44,085 bases of DNA, taken from positions 1 through 44,085 of the forward strand of contig JANQLV010000070.1 of assembly GCA_028280415.1 (NCBI GenBank). Reading direction: 5' to 3'. The notes beneath the pieces are model-generated. The model saw only the letters and a program-made list of their open reading frames with translations. It had not been told where the DNA came from and ran no database searches. Below are positions 25,150 to 35,010 of the stretch, piece by piece; positions within the stretch are counted from its first letter, which is position 1, and the number at the start of each line of letters is the position of its first letter. The position numbers were made by a program, and so were the translations under genes. The DNA is from Saprospiraceae bacterium (GTDB lineage Bacteria; Bacteroidota; Bacteroidia; Chitinophagales; Saprospiraceae).

Positions 25150-26328
25150 ATGATGAAAAACATACTTCTTATACTACTGATATTTCTCTTGGCGGGACAA
25201 GTCTATGGGCAACGTTTTTTGGCTAGCATGGAAAGCAATGAAGATACACTGATTTTTAAAATCTCACCAACGGGTGGCAGCATTACTACCAATTGGTCAG
25301 ACATTGAATTCTTTCTTAGATGGCCGGACAGTTCACCCGCCTTTACTTTTGGTGACATCCTTGTAAATACTACAGATTTTCCAGGGGTGAGTATTCCAAA
25401 TAATGGCACTGATGTACAAGGAAGTGAAACGGGGTTTACTAACAACTGGTTTGGAACTTCTTTTTCGGCTACCGCTTCGCAAACCTATAATTTCGGAAGC
25501 GACTACTGGGTGTTCAAGGTAGTCGTCAACGGACCTGCCCAGGCAACTGATATAGCATTTGAGTTGTGTCACAATAATAATTTTGCACCCTTTTATCTGG
25601 CCTTGACAGACGGAGCAGGAAGTGACCTGACTGCTAATGATGACAATTTAAAATTTTATGGAAATGATGCTCAAATATGTGGTCCTGTCAACTGTCCTGC
25701 ATCTACACCAGGCACCAATCACATTGTTTCTTTACCTATACCTCTGCCCGTCGATCTGGTCTCTTTTGAATCCTACAAATTGAATGAAACAGATGCGTTG
25801 TTGAAATGGGCAACGGCTTCTGAAATTAATTCCAGTCATTTTGAAATCGAACGCAGTACGGATGCAGTGGATTGGAGGTTGATCGCTACCGAACAAGCCA
25901 GAGGTTATACTAATGCAAATCAAAATTATGACTTCATTGATAAAGATGTTTTCAATACATTGGGTATACATGATCTTTTTTACTATCGTCTGAAGATAAT
26001 TGACCTGGATGGCACTTTTGAGTATGCAGATATTCGATCCGTACAATTTGACCGCCCTCAAGCCACCTGGAACATCTTTCCGAATCCTGTGACTACAGAC
26101 GTTTATCTAAACGTTGAAAACGGAAGCCGCATGAATGAGACAAAGTTGTATCTCTACAATATTACCGGTCAACTCATTTTGCAAAAACAAGTGGCAAAAG
26201 GTGAATTTGAAATGCCTTATCATTTAGACCTTACTCAGGAAAACATTAGCCCTGGAACTTATCTGTTATTGCTTTTCGAAGAAGAACGTCAAATACTGAG
26301 TGAACGATTAATTGTTCAAGATTTATGA
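25150..26328 (+). CDS. T9SS-secreted protein of unknown function
   Basis: 392 residues. A signal peptide (MMKNILLILLIFLLAGQVYG) precedes a beta-rich N-terminal domain (about 22-190) without a recognised family. A fibronectin-like segment (ALLKWATASEINSSHFEIER, about 215-300) is common ahead of T9SS tails, and a type A T9SS sorting domain reads WNIFPNPVTTDVYLNVENGS..LYNITGQLI..ISPGTYLLLL. It is exported by the Por/Gld machinery to the cell surface or medium. It lies 88 bases after the dockerin-like gene, in the same direction; no copy of the ATCACCCC operator precedes it. Confidence 0.82.
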   Translation: MMKNILLILLIFLLAGQVYGQRFLASMESNEDTLIFKISPTGGSITTNWSDIEFFLRWPDSSPAFTFGDILVNTTDFPGVSIPNNGTDVQGSETGFTNNWFGTSFSATASQTYNFGSDYWVFKVVVNGPAQATDIAFELCHNNNFAPFYLALTDGAGSDLTANDDNLKFYGNDAQICGPVNCPASTPGTNHIVSLPIPLPVDLVSFESYKLNETDALLKWATASEINSSHFEIERSTDAVDWRLIATEQARGYTNANQNYDFIDKDVFNTLGIHDLFYYRLKIIDLDGTFEYADIRSVQFDRPQATWNIFPNPVTTDVYLNVENGSRMNETKLYLYNITGQLILQKQVAKGEFEMPYHLDLTQENISPGTYLLLLFEEERQILSERLIVQDL

Positions 26329-26411
26329 AAATGAAAATAAATCAGTATATTTTAGATAAAAGAGTATCATCACTCGAAGCAAATATTTACCAAGCTCCAT
26401 AACCTCAAAGA

Positions 26412-28319
26412 ATGAAGAACATACTGACCGCTATCTTTATTTTCCTGGGCTGTATTACCTTATTGTCTGCTCAATCTGAGAAAAGCAGTCTATTGCAGGC
26501 GCTGTCAAATGCCAAAGATGATACTTCCAAAGTCTGGTTACTACACGATATTGGCAAGTATTACCGTTCGCAAGGTATTGACAGTATGATTTATTATCTT
26601 CAAGAAGCGCTTGACCTGTCCCGAAAATTGGATTTTACAGAAGGAATGCTTGGATCCATGTATTATTTGAGTTTGAGGTACCAGTATAGAGGAGAGCATA
26701 AAAAAGAACTTGCGATCCTAAGGGAAGCAATGAGCTTAATGAAAGATCAAAAAGAGTCGGGATGGCATGCAGATATTTATAAGCAGTTGGGACAAGTTTA
26801 TTTTAGAGATCTGAAATATGATTCTGCTTATTATGCCTATAAAGAAACAGAACGAATCCTGAAGGACGTCAATTACGAATATGGCATATGGCACAATAAC
26901 TATCTTTTGTATTGCCTGTTTAATGCGCAGGGCGAGTATGAAAAAGCAGAGCAATATTTGCAGGAAGCTTATGAAATCACCAAGGCCGAGGGTATTCGCA
27001 AAGATTTTGGATGGATTCTGGTTATGCAGATTGAATATTATTTTCGAACAAAAAACTGGGACCGCTATTCTACTGCTTCAGAAGAATATTTAAAATTTCA
27101 AAGCGATCGCAAACAACCGCTAAGCAATAAACATCCTGACCTGCTCTTCAAATATAGCGATGAGAATCCGGATGATATTATCAAAGAATTAGAATCCCTG
27201 ATCAGATACCATCAGGAGAAAAATAATGAACTTAGCTTGTTGGAAACTTACACTTATCTTGGAAATGTGAAAACGCAGGCAGGCGACTACAAAGGAGCTA
27301 TTGCCGATTATTTAAAGAGCATAAGCATTGCAGAGAAATTATCCCATGAAACTTTTGTGGCAGATAATTACAAAACCATTTATCAAGCTTACGAATTGGA
27401 TGGTAATCTTGCAGCAGCTTTTCCTTATTTAAAAAAATACCATCAACTCGTTGATAGCTTAAACACGGTTGAAGTGCGAAAAAATATAAGTGAACTGGAA
27501 GTCAAATATGACCTCCTCAAAAAAGACGAAGCGCTTGCTCAAAACGAATTAGCATTGGCCAAAACAACTCAGGCGAAGAAAATCTATACCATCATAGCCA
27601 TTGCAGGATCAATACTGGCTCTTGTGGCCCTTTGGTTTCTTTATTTTAAAAACCGAACCAATCGCGTATTAAAATCACAAAAACTGGTCATCGAAAAAGC
27701 ACTCAATGAAAAAGAAATTTTATTAAAAGAAATCCATCACCGGGTAAAAAACAATCTTCAGGTCATTTCCAGTTTGCTCAACTGGCAGTCCAGGTACATA
27801 GAAGACAACAAAGCCTTACAAAGTATGAAGGAAGGTCGCAACCGCGTTCAATCCATGGCTTTGATTCATCAGAATTTATACCAATCAGAAAACCTGACTG
27901 GAGTTATGGTCTCTGATTATATTGACAAGCTGGGCAATAGTCTGTTTAACTCTTACAACATCAAGCAGGACCAAATACAATTTAAGAGTGATGTAGAACC
28001 ACTTAATCTCGATGTGGATACACTTATTCCATTGGGTTTGATTCTTAATGAATTGCTGAGTAATGCTTTGAAGCATGCCTTTCCTGAAGGTCGAGAAGGA
28101 CAAATACAAATCAGCTTGCAAAAACAAGAAGAGAGTCTGCTACTGGAAGTAAAAGATGATGGTATCGGCATTCCTGATAAATCGGTAGAAAAATCAAAAG
28201 ATTCGTTTGGCTACAAATTAATTGAAGCCTTTGCCGAAAAACTAAAAGCTCAATTACAAATCGAAAACGCCTATGGTACTACGGTACGCTTGTTGATCAG
28301 AAATTTCAAAACAGTTTAA
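26412..28319 (+). CDS. TPR-containing sensor histidine kinase (HisKA_2 type)
   Basis: 635 residues. A signal peptide (MKNILTAIFIFLGCITLLSA) sends a TPR domain (about residues 25-350, repeats such as GEYEKAEQYLQEAYEITKAE) to the periplasm. One TM helix follows (about 391-412, IIAIAGSILALVALWFLYF). The cytoplasmic part has a HisKA_2 box EIHHRVKNNLQVISSLLNWQ (phospho-His at 442/443) and an HATPase domain with N-box LGLILNELLSNALKHAFPEG and G1-box VKDDGIGIPD. The response regulator starts 12 bases downstream, so this is a two-component pair. The periplasmic TPRs suggest sensing of a protein or peptide ligand. Confidence 0.9.
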   Translation: MKNILTAIFIFLGCITLLSAQSEKSSLLQALSNAKDDTSKVWLLHDIGKYYRSQGIDSMIYYLQEALDLSRKLDFTEGMLGSMYYLSLRYQYRGEHKKELAILREAMSLMKDQKESGWHADIYKQLGQVYFRDLKYDSAYYAYKETERILKDVNYEYGIWHNNYLLYCLFNAQGEYEKAEQYLQEAYEITKAEGIRKDFGWILVMQIEYYFRTKNWDRYSTASEEYLKFQSDRKQPLSNKHPDLLFKYSDENPDDIIKELESLIRYHQEKNNELSLLETYTYLGNVKTQAGDYKGAIADYLKSISIAEKLSHETFVADNYKTIYQAYELDGNLAAAFPYLKKYHQLVDSLNTVEVRKNISELEVKYDLLKKDEALAQNELALAKTTQAKKIYTIIAIAGSILALVALWFLYFKNRTNRVLKSQKLVIEKALNEKEILLKEIHHRVKNNLQVISSLLNWQSRYIEDNKALQSMKEGRNRVQSMALIHQNLYQSENLTGVMVSDYIDKLGNSLFNSYNIKQDQIQFKSDVEPLNLDVDTLIPLGLILNELLSNALKHAFPEGREGQIQISLQKQEESLLLEVKDDGIGIPDKSVEKSKDSFGYKLIEAFAEKLKAQLQIENAYGTTVRLLIRNFKTV

Positions 28320-28331
28320 TTCATTTTAAAT

Positions 28332-28946
28332 ATGTCAGAGATAAGAGTTCTAATCGTAGAAGATGAAGTTCCCATTGCCAACGACATTGCCAACATTCTC
28401 GAAGGCATTGACTATCAAGTGTCCGGCATCGCTTACAACAGCGACAAAGCACTTTCCGAACTCAAATATAATTGTCCGGATATTGTACTTCTGGACATCA
28501 ACCTTGAAGGTGAAAAAGATGGCATTGACATCGCACACATCATCAAATCTCAATACGAACTTCCTTTCATCTACCTTACTTCTTATGGCGACAAAGGCAC
28601 TATCGAAAGGGCTAAGCTGACTCGTCCCATGGGTTATATCATTAAGCCTTTTAACGAAACAGATTTGTTTTCTACCTTGGAAATTGCGCTTTATAATTAT
28701 TCTCAATTGCATTATCCGATCAACTTTGACATGGATAAACTCAACAAGAAGTTATTGTCTAAATTGACCACCAAAGAGTTTGAAATCCTGTGTGATATTT
28801 ATGATGGGAAAACCAATCAGCAACTGGCCAATAAACATTTCATTAGTCGCAATACTGTGAAAACACATATCAAACACCTCTATGATAAACTCGATGTGGA
28901 ATCCAGAGTGGAAGCCATTACCACACTTCGCACACTACTGCATTAG
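28332..28946 (+). CDS. LuxR/NarL-type response regulator
   Basis: 204 residues. The receiver domain (1-120) has the acidic pair EDE near residue 11, phospho-acceptor D55 (IVLLDINLEGEKDG), a conserved YLTSYGDKGT switch region and K in YIIKPFNE. The C-terminal LuxR-type HTH is LTTKEFEILCDIYDGKTNQQ followed by SRNTVKTHIKHLYDKL. It is the partner of the kinase just upstream. Possible targets are the neighbouring surface-protein genes, but no shared operator was found in front of 25150 or 29416. Confidence 0.92.
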   Translation: MSEIRVLIVEDEVPIANDIANILEGIDYQVSGIAYNSDKALSELKYNCPDIVLLDINLEGEKDGIDIAHIIKSQYELPFIYLTSYGDKGTIERAKLTRPMGYIIKPFNETDLFSTLEIALYNYSQLHYPINFDMDKLNKKLLSKLTTKEFEILCDIYDGKTNQQLANKHFISRNTVKTHIKHLYDKLDVESRVEAITTLRTLLH

Positions 28947-29415
28947 CGTTTATTTGTTCCCTGAATGAATAAAATCTCCAGTATCTTCTATAATTACCCG
29001 GATAAAGACTGTGTCCGCGTACCGGATATTGGTAATTAAGACCTTTTGTGTATTTGGATGCGAATACAGCATCTCTTATTTCTTTTCCGGTAAAATCCTA
29101 CAAAGAACAATGAAAATCCAATAATGTGGACCGATAACTAAAACTTCTTCTATCTATTATTTTTTGATATAAAAATATTTACTATTTTTGATAATGAAAT
29201 GACTTCCTGATTGCTTCCATTTCAATTACTAGCTGAATTCTCACACATTTACCTGTTTTCATTTTTTAGAAAACAAAACTTCCCAAAACCGTAAAATTTC
29301 CATTATTCATTATTGTGCAAAGTGTATTCGTACGCCTGTATTGCATTTGAACTGATTTTAATCGGCTCGATATTCAATATAGGCTTGAAAACTTCCATTT
29401 CAAAAATCGACCACC
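28947..29415. other. Intergenic stretch with a probable comM fragment and a possible -7 element
   Basis: About 470 AT-rich bases. A likely comM fragment occupies 28965-29039. TATTTTTG at 29183-29190 fits TAnnTTTG but is 225 bases before the next gene and has no TTG at the right distance. No gene is supported. Confidence 0.5.
28965..29039 (+). pseudogene. Possible third comM/yifB fragment
   Basis: The frame MNKISSIFYNYPDKDCVRVP then DIGN-stop resembles ComM FYNHPEKDCVCEPGIV (about 11 of 15 positions). It is preceded by NKIS, which in ComM lies about ten residues after that block, and 13 bases (TGAATAAAATCTC) are identical to 173-185. The order of the two pieces is swapped, so this would be a rearranged scrap. 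Short length makes chance similarity possible. Confidence 0.5.
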
Positions 29416-32400
29416 ATGAAAAACGTTTTACTCCTACTGGTATTCATAGTTCTCTCAGGTACTGATCACCTGATGGCGCAATGTAATTTTCCTGCTCCTC
29501 CCTCCAGTTATAATTGCGAAGATGCTCCACTTATTTGCGAAGGAATCGATGGCTATTGCAGTACATTACCAGTGCCGGTATCTCCCAGAATTTTTCCCGG
29601 ATGCTCTAATTCTGTTGTCTCCAATGATCATTATATAAAATTTATCGCGAGTTCGGATTTTTTATCTATAACGATCAATCCCCTGAATTGTACAATCGGA
29701 AATAACGGGGGGCTCGGGATACAGGCCGGCTTGTATAGCGACTGCCAGTATTCCAATATATTGGCTACAGCCTGTGGAACAAATTCGGTAGATCCCCTGA
29801 ATTTGACAGCGGTAGTTGAAATAGGGCAGACTTATTATTTACTGATCGATGGTTATAATAGTTCTATATGTGATTATACGATTACGATAGACGAGGGCAA
29901 TACCGAAGCTCCGAATCTTGCGGGCCTTTTTCCCGGTATTTATGGCCCCGATTTTTTAATTAATAATACGGTTTATGATTTTAGTGCCGATTTGCTTCCT
30001 GGTGTAACGGACTATCATTGGACAGTGACGGGAGGGGCAATCATTGAAAATAATGGGGATAATATTCGAGTAGAAATAACCGATGATACTACTTTCGAAA
30101 TATGCCTTTCTTTTAGCAATGACTGCTCCCAGTCAGAAACGGTTTGCCAGGTATTCGATATTGTACCCGATTTGCAAGTCATTGAGGAAACCATCTGCGA
30201 AGGAGAATGCTTTGAAATAAATAATTCCCTGTTTTGTGATCCCGGTACCTACGATCTTGCCATTGATAATGGAACGGAAATAGAATATTATCGACTTATA
30301 CTTACAGTTACTTCAACTATTGAGACGGAATTTGATGAGTATATTTGTGTTGGAACTTGCTATGATCTTGCTGGTATTCCTTTTTGCCAAACCGGAACTT
30401 ATACGGTGACTTTGATCGCTCAGACGGGCTGTGATAGTATAGTAACTTTAAATTTGTTTGTCCTTAATGAAAATGAACCTGTTATAGCTATTGAAAATTC
30501 CGGGGATTTGGATTGCGAAAATACAACTTCTACACTGAATGCCAGTGTCAATATCCCCGGAGCTACTTACCAATGGTCAGGCCCGGGAATCGATGCTTCC
30601 AATGAAAACCTGCAGAGTCCTGTTGTAAACTTGCCTGGAACCTATACCGTAGTAGTTACAGTAGGCACTGCTTGTACCGGCTCTGCTTCTACTGTTGTTT
30701 CCGGAATTCCCGGTCCACCGGAAATTGAAATAGAAGGGAACAATCCTCTAAACTGTAATAATCACGAAAATACAATTATAATTACGGGTGCTATTGCCGG
30801 TCTTGAATACGAATGGTTTGGCCCTAATGCTTATCAGGAGAATGGCCCGGTGGTCAATATCAACGAAGCAGGCGAATATATCTTAGTTGTTACCACTCCT
30901 TTTGGTTGTATAGATACGACCATCGTTAATGTCGAAGAAAATAACGATCCATTATTTGTCGATCCGGGGCCCAACCGCCATATTCAGTGTGAGTTTATCT
31001 TAACGCTCAATGCGCCCGGAGCTGTGGGTACAAATGTTATCTACGAATGGACTACCCTGGATGGTAATATCCTGAATGGAGCAAATACGCTTAATCCTGT
31101 TATTAACCAGGGGGGGACCTATACACTGACTGCTACAGATTTATCTAATGGATGCACGGGCTCTGCCGATATGATCGTTTATAGCGATATGGCAATTATT
31201 GAAGAGCAATACCTTTCGCTAACTTGTGATATACCAGTTATACAAATTGACGGTACCGAATCTTATAATGGTCCGGATGCTTTTATCCAGTGGTCAACGA
31301 ATAATGGTAATATCGTAGAAGGTGGAAATACATTGACTCCAACCGTTGATGCCGGAGGCGTTTATCAACTTCTGATTACCCGCCCGGGTTGTCTGAGTTT
31401 TGCCACTGTTACCGTTTTGGATAATACTACATTACCCGCTCTGGAAATTGAAGCTACAGCAAACGCTATTTTCTGCGAGAACCCTGTCGTTCTCGAAGCT
31501 GTTACCAATGCTGTTCCGGCAGTTTTTGTATGGTATCAAGACGGAGTGCAAATAGCTTCTGGTTCAACGCTTACTACAAATGAGCCCGGTACGTATACCG
31601 TTGAAGTAACTAATGATTTTGGCTGTGTTTCCAGCTCAATCATTGTTCTGGAAAATATTCAGGATCCTGAATCGGTAAGTATCCAGGGAGATTTAACCTT
31701 GGTTTGTACATTGAACGGAGTAGGTATAATTGAAGCGATAGTTACCGGAAATGCTCTGCTTTATGAATACAACTGGTTCGCTTTAAATGGTGGAGAGTTT
31801 ATCGTTGGACAAACTTCCAGTAATCCTACTATCCTTGGTGGAGGGACCTATTGTGTTGAGGTGTCTAATTCCACAACTGGCTGTACCATTATTGAATGTG
31901 TAGATGTGATTGAAGTCAGTGATATAGAAGTTGATGCTACAATTGTCGGAGTGACTTGTCCTGATGCAAATGACGGACTTATTCAGCTTCAGGTTAGTGG
32001 AGGAACAGCTCCCTACATCTATAACTGGTCGAATGGTCAAACTGCTCAAACGATTACTGATCTATCTCCTGGAGCCTATACCGTGAGCATTATTGATATA
32101 AATAACTGTGTTTATTCAGAACAGTTTATTGTAGAGGTGGTCGGTACCAATGATGTCATAGCGGAAGCGGGAGAAGATACGTATCTGGACTGTGAAGCTA
32201 ATTTTATTGTATTGGATGGTGGTAGTTCGGTGTTTCCTCCGGGAACCTTTATCGAATGGACGACCAATGATGGTGAAATCCTTGATGGTGAAAATACTTT
32301 GTTTCCCTCTGTAAGCAGTACCGGAACCTATCTCCTGACAATCTATGACCCGAGTGGTTGTTCTGATTCGGATGAAGTAGAGGTAGTCGGGCTGGAGGCC

Positions 32401-34341
32401 TCTGCAAGTACAGGAGGAAGCTGGTTGACTTGTACCGTAGCGGAAATTGAGCTGGAAGCTTCGGCATCAGTTCAGGATAATATCTCTTTTTTCTGGTTTA
32501 CCGATGATGGTAATATTGTGAATGATGCCAATACGGCGAACCCGACAGTAAATGCTCCCGGTGTCTATACCTTGGTCGTCACGGATACGCTCAATGGCTG
32601 TAATGATAGCAGCTCGGTCATCGTTCAGGGCTTTTTTGATGAACCCGTATTAAGCATAGAGGATGAAGAGGTTTTCATTACCGCTTGTAATGGTACGGCT
32701 ACTTTGATGGTTACCAGCAATGTAGATGCTAGTTATCTGTGGACAAATAGTAATGGTGTAGACATTGGAGATGAAAGTACAATTACGGTAGACCAGGATG
32801 GAATTTATACCGTCGTGGTGACCAGCAATTTTAACGGTTGTAGCAGTAGCGGTGAAGTTACTGTAACAGATAATAGCGTCTTGCCGGAAATCAATATAGA
32901 GCGGCCCACTCAATATATCAATTGCTTTAATGGCAATCCTTTACTGGTAGAAATTTCTATCACTGCCAATTCAAATGATTATGCAGTGGATTGGTCTACA
33001 GGTAATGGAAACATCGTATCAGCGGTTGGCGATCTGATAAATGTAGATCAGGCAGGAAATTATGAAGTAATGGTTACGGATAATGAAAATGCCTGTACCG
33101 CTACCGCTTCGGTAGAGGTTGAAGCAGAGGAAGGAGTGATTGAGATCGAGACCACAATTGCAAGCTGTGGTATTGCGGATGCGACGGCTCAGGTCATGAC
33201 AACTTATATCTACGATCCCGAATACTTGTGGAGTACAGGAGCCACAACGGCTCAGGCAGAAAATCTGGCTCCTGGGATTTATACCGTCACAATTAGCGCT
33301 CAAAATGCAATTTGCGAAGAAGTTCGAACAGTGGAAATCATTCAGGACCCTTCCTGCTTTGTAATCATTTCGGGCTATCTCTACGATGATGCCGCCTTGA
33401 CTTGTGATTTGAATGGCAATATTTCGCCCAAAGAAGGGGTATTGATCAGGACCAGTCCGGAAGACTTGGAAACTTTGACAGATGAAAATGGCTATTACGA
33501 ATTTTTAGTGCCTCCGGGGGATCATACAATTATCCCTGAATTAGTGAGCCCTTTTGTCGTTGAATGCCCTGCGGAATCAATTACTGTTTCCGTTCCTCCG
33601 GGAAGTTCGGGATCAGAGAATAATAATTTCTTTATAAAAGCTTTAAGTGGTTTCGATTTATATGTAACGGCCAGTTCCGGTGCAGCGAATGCCGGATCGA
33701 ATCAGTTTTATCAGATTTCTTATTGTAATAACTGGTTTACGACCATTTTCGGGACAGTAGTGTTTACCCATGATCCCTTGCTGGAATTTGACCCGGTAGC
33801 AGCAGGAGCATCTTCTTACGATCCTGAAACCTACACCGCAGTGTGGGAATTCGAGGATTTATCCTTTTTCGAATGCGAGTTCTTGAGCTTCTCCTTATTT
33901 ATACCCGACGATGTTCCGGATGGCACAATGTTATTCAGTACAGTCACGATACTACCTACTCAGGGAGACATTGCTCCGACTAATAATACAACTAGCTGGA
34001 TAAGACGGGTTAATAATTCCACAAATACCTCAATGATTCATCCATCAGAAGGGATAGCTATACAACATCAACTGGAAAAGACTTTCGTAAAAGAAGTCAA
34101 ATTATATCCGAATCCTTTTGATGCGCAAACAACTATTTCTTTTATTTTGGAAAACGAGGATAAAGTTGAAGTACAAATCTTTGATGCAACAGGGCGCCTT
34201 ATAAAATCTTATAATAACTTCCAGGAAGGTTATAACCAGCTATTGGTACGGAGCGAAGAATTACCCTCTTCCGGAATGTATTTTTATAAAATAATCAATA
34301 CCAAAGAAATACTGTACAGCGGAAGAATGATCAAGCGCTAG
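29416..34341 (+). CDS. Giant T9SS-secreted protein with Ig/PKD-like and SprB repeats
   Basis: 1641 residues. A signal peptide (MKNVLLLLVFIVLSGTDHLM) precedes an N-terminal domain with many cysteines (about 25-165). There follow about ten PKD/Ig-like units with a recurring frame (EWTTxDGNILxGxNTLxPxV...GTYTLTVTD..NGC) across about 180-1290, including a SprB repeat near 845-910 (APYIYNWSNGQTAQTITDLS). Next are a carboxypeptidase/SdrD-like unit (ISGYLYDDAALTCDLNG, about 1315-1395), a DUF11-like region, and a type A T9SS tail (LYPNPFDAQTTISFILENED..SGMYFYKIINTKEILYSGRM). SprB-type repeats occur in gliding and surface adhesins, so an adhesive role is likely. No enzymatic domain was seen. Confidence 0.88.
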   Translation: MKNVLLLLVFIVLSGTDHLMAQCNFPAPPSSYNCEDAPLICEGIDGYCSTLPVPVSPRIFPGCSNSVVSNDHYIKFIASSDFLSITINPLNCTIGNNGGLGIQAGLYSDCQYSNILATACGTNSVDPLNLTAVVEIGQTYYLLIDGYNSSICDYTITIDEGNTEAPNLAGLFPGIYGPDFLINNTVYDFSADLLPGVTDYHWTVTGGAIIENNGDNIRVEITDDTTFEICLSFSNDCSQSETVCQVFDIVPDLQVIEETICEGECFEINNSLFCDPGTYDLAIDNGTEIEYYRLILTVTSTIETEFDEYICVGTCYDLAGIPFCQTGTYTVTLIAQTGCDSIVTLNLFVLNENEPVIAIENSGDLDCENTTSTLNASVNIPGATYQWSGPGIDASNENLQSPVVNLPGTYTVVVTVGTACTGSASTVVSGIPGPPEIEIEGNNPLNCNNHENTIIITGAIAGLEYEWFGPNAYQENGPVVNINEAGEYILVVTTPFGCIDTTIVNVEENNDPLFVDPGPNRHIQCEFILTLNAPGAVGTNVIYEWTTLDGNILNGANTLNPVINQGGTYTLTATDLSNGCTGSADMIVYSDMAIIEEQYLSLTCDIPVIQIDGTESYNGPDAFIQWSTNNGNIVEGGNTLTPTVDAGGVYQLLITRPGCLSFATVTVLDNTTLPALEIEATANAIFCENPVVLEAVTNAVPAVFVWYQDGVQIASGSTLTTNEPGTYTVEVTNDFGCVSSSIIVLENIQDPESVSIQGDLTLVCTLNGVGIIEAIVTGNALLYEYNWFALNGGEFIVGQTSSNPTILGGGTYCVEVSNSTTGCTIIECVDVIEVSDIEVDATIVGVTCPDANDGLIQLQVSGGTAPYIYNWSNGQTAQTITDLSPGAYTVSIIDINNCVYSEQFIVEVVGTNDVIAEAGEDTYLDCEANFIVLDGGSSVFPPGTFIEWTTNDGEILDGENTLFPSVSSTGTYLLTIYDPSGCSDSDEVEVVGLEASASTGGSWLTCTVAEIELEASASVQDNISFFWFTDDGNIVNDANTANPTVNAPGVYTLVVTDTLNGCNDSSSVIVQGFFDEPVLSIEDEEVFITACNGTATLMVTSNVDASYLWTNSNGVDIGDESTITVDQDGIYTVVVTSNFNGCSSSGEVTVTDNSVLPEINIERPTQYINCFNGNPLLVEISITANSNDYAVDWSTGNGNIVSAVGDLINVDQAGNYEVMVTDNENACTATASVEVEAEEGVIEIETTIASCGIADATAQVMTTYIYDPEYLWSTGATTAQAENLAPGIYTVTISAQNAICEEVRTVEIIQDPSCFVIISGYLYDDAALTCDLNGNISPKEGVLIRTSPEDLETLTDENGYYEFLVPPGDHTIIPELVSPFVVECPAESITVSVPPGSSGSENNNFFIKALSGFDLYVTASSGAANAGSNQFYQISYCNNWFTTIFGTVVFTHDPLLEFDPVAAGASSYDPETYTAVWEFEDLSFFECEFLSFSLFIPDDVPDGTMLFSTVTILPTQGDIAPTNNTTSWIRRVNNSTNTSMIHPSEGIAIQHQLEKTFVKEVKLYPNPFDAQTTISFILENEDKVEVQIFDATGRLIKSYNNFQEGYNQLLVRSEELPSSGMYFYKIINTKEILYSGRMIKR

Positions 34342-34367
34342 TATTGTTTAAGAAATTATAATCGGAT

Positions 34368-34406
34368 TGCCTGAGCGGAAAAAGCCTTTCGTTCAGGCAT
34401 TTTTTA
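34368..34406 (+). terminator. Rho-independent terminator of the giant T9SS gene
   Basis: TGCCTGA (34368-34374) pairs with TCAGGCA (34393-34399), followed by a run of T. It lies 27 bases after the stop codon. Confidence 0.8.
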
Positions 34407-34513
34407 ATTAACCCTTCTGATGCCTGGTATTAACCGTTTACTATCGGTCTGTTTTTACAGCTTTTGGAAGGATTTTTGAAAATAGTAACAAGGAATAATT
34501 TAAAATCAGCATT

Positions 34514-34762
34514 ATGGACCTTGTTTACGATTTAGAAGGTAATTTCTTGTACCGAAACCTTGAAATTCCCAGTGAAGACCTGCCAATTACCGTTTTGGCG
34601 GTAGTTAATCAAAATTATCCCGGTTACGTGATCAGTGATTTTGTCAATCAGCAGGATTGGGGCGAGAATATTCAATATGAGATAATACTCGGAGGGAAGG
34701 AAAGTTCACTGGAAATCCTCATCACCCAAGAAGGAACTGTAGTCTTCGAATGTGATCAATAA
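34514..34762 (+). CDS. Small PepSY-like (DUF2874-type) protein
   Basis: 82 residues: MDLVYDLEGNFLYRNLEIPS, LPITVLAVVNQNYPGYVISD and a YEIILGGKESSLEILITQEG end resemble one unit of the PepSY-like/DUF2874 family. Members usually carry a signal peptide and two such units (about 140 residues). This one has neither, so it may be a cytoplasmic single-unit version or a truncated gene. It is not obviously linked to its neighbours. Function unknown. Confidence 0.6.
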   Translation: MDLVYDLEGNFLYRNLEIPSEDLPITVLAVVNQNYPGYVISDFVNQQDWGENIQYEIILGGKESSLEILITQEGTVVFECDQ

Positions 34763-34786
34763 ACTGCTTTTTGATCAATTTAAGCC

Positions 34787-34804
34787 AGATAGGCTAGCCT
34801 ATCT
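34787..34804. terminator. Perfect 18-bp palindrome AGATAGGCTAGCCTATCT, likely terminator
   Basis: Self-complementary over 18 bases, followed by TTTAAT, and 25 bases after the stop of the PepSY-like gene. It fits a terminator hairpin with a CTAG tip, but a perfect palindrome could also be a protein-binding site. Confidence 0.55.
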
Positions 34805-34945
34805 TTTAATAACATATCTTCGTATTAATTCGTTATACTCAAAACGAATAGTTGTTGGTTTTTATATTTTCCAGATTACAAAATATCGCCTACATATTTT
34901 TGCAACCAAATACCTGCTCTTTTTGCCAAAAGAGCGACTTTCGGG

Positions 34946-35010
34946 ACAACACAACGAACAACAAATAGCGAATAGCGCACAACGAATAGCAAACAACAAA
35001 CAACGAAAAC
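34946..35010 (+). repeat. A/C-rich short repeats in the rhomboid leader
   Basis: ACAACGAACAACAAATAGCG, CGAATAGCGCACAACGAATA and AGCAAACAACAAACAACGAA run directly up to the ATG. They are imperfect copies of ACAACGAA/AACAAATAGC. The stretch is nearly free of T and so unstructured. It may be a translation-enhancing leader or replication slippage. Confidence 0.6.
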
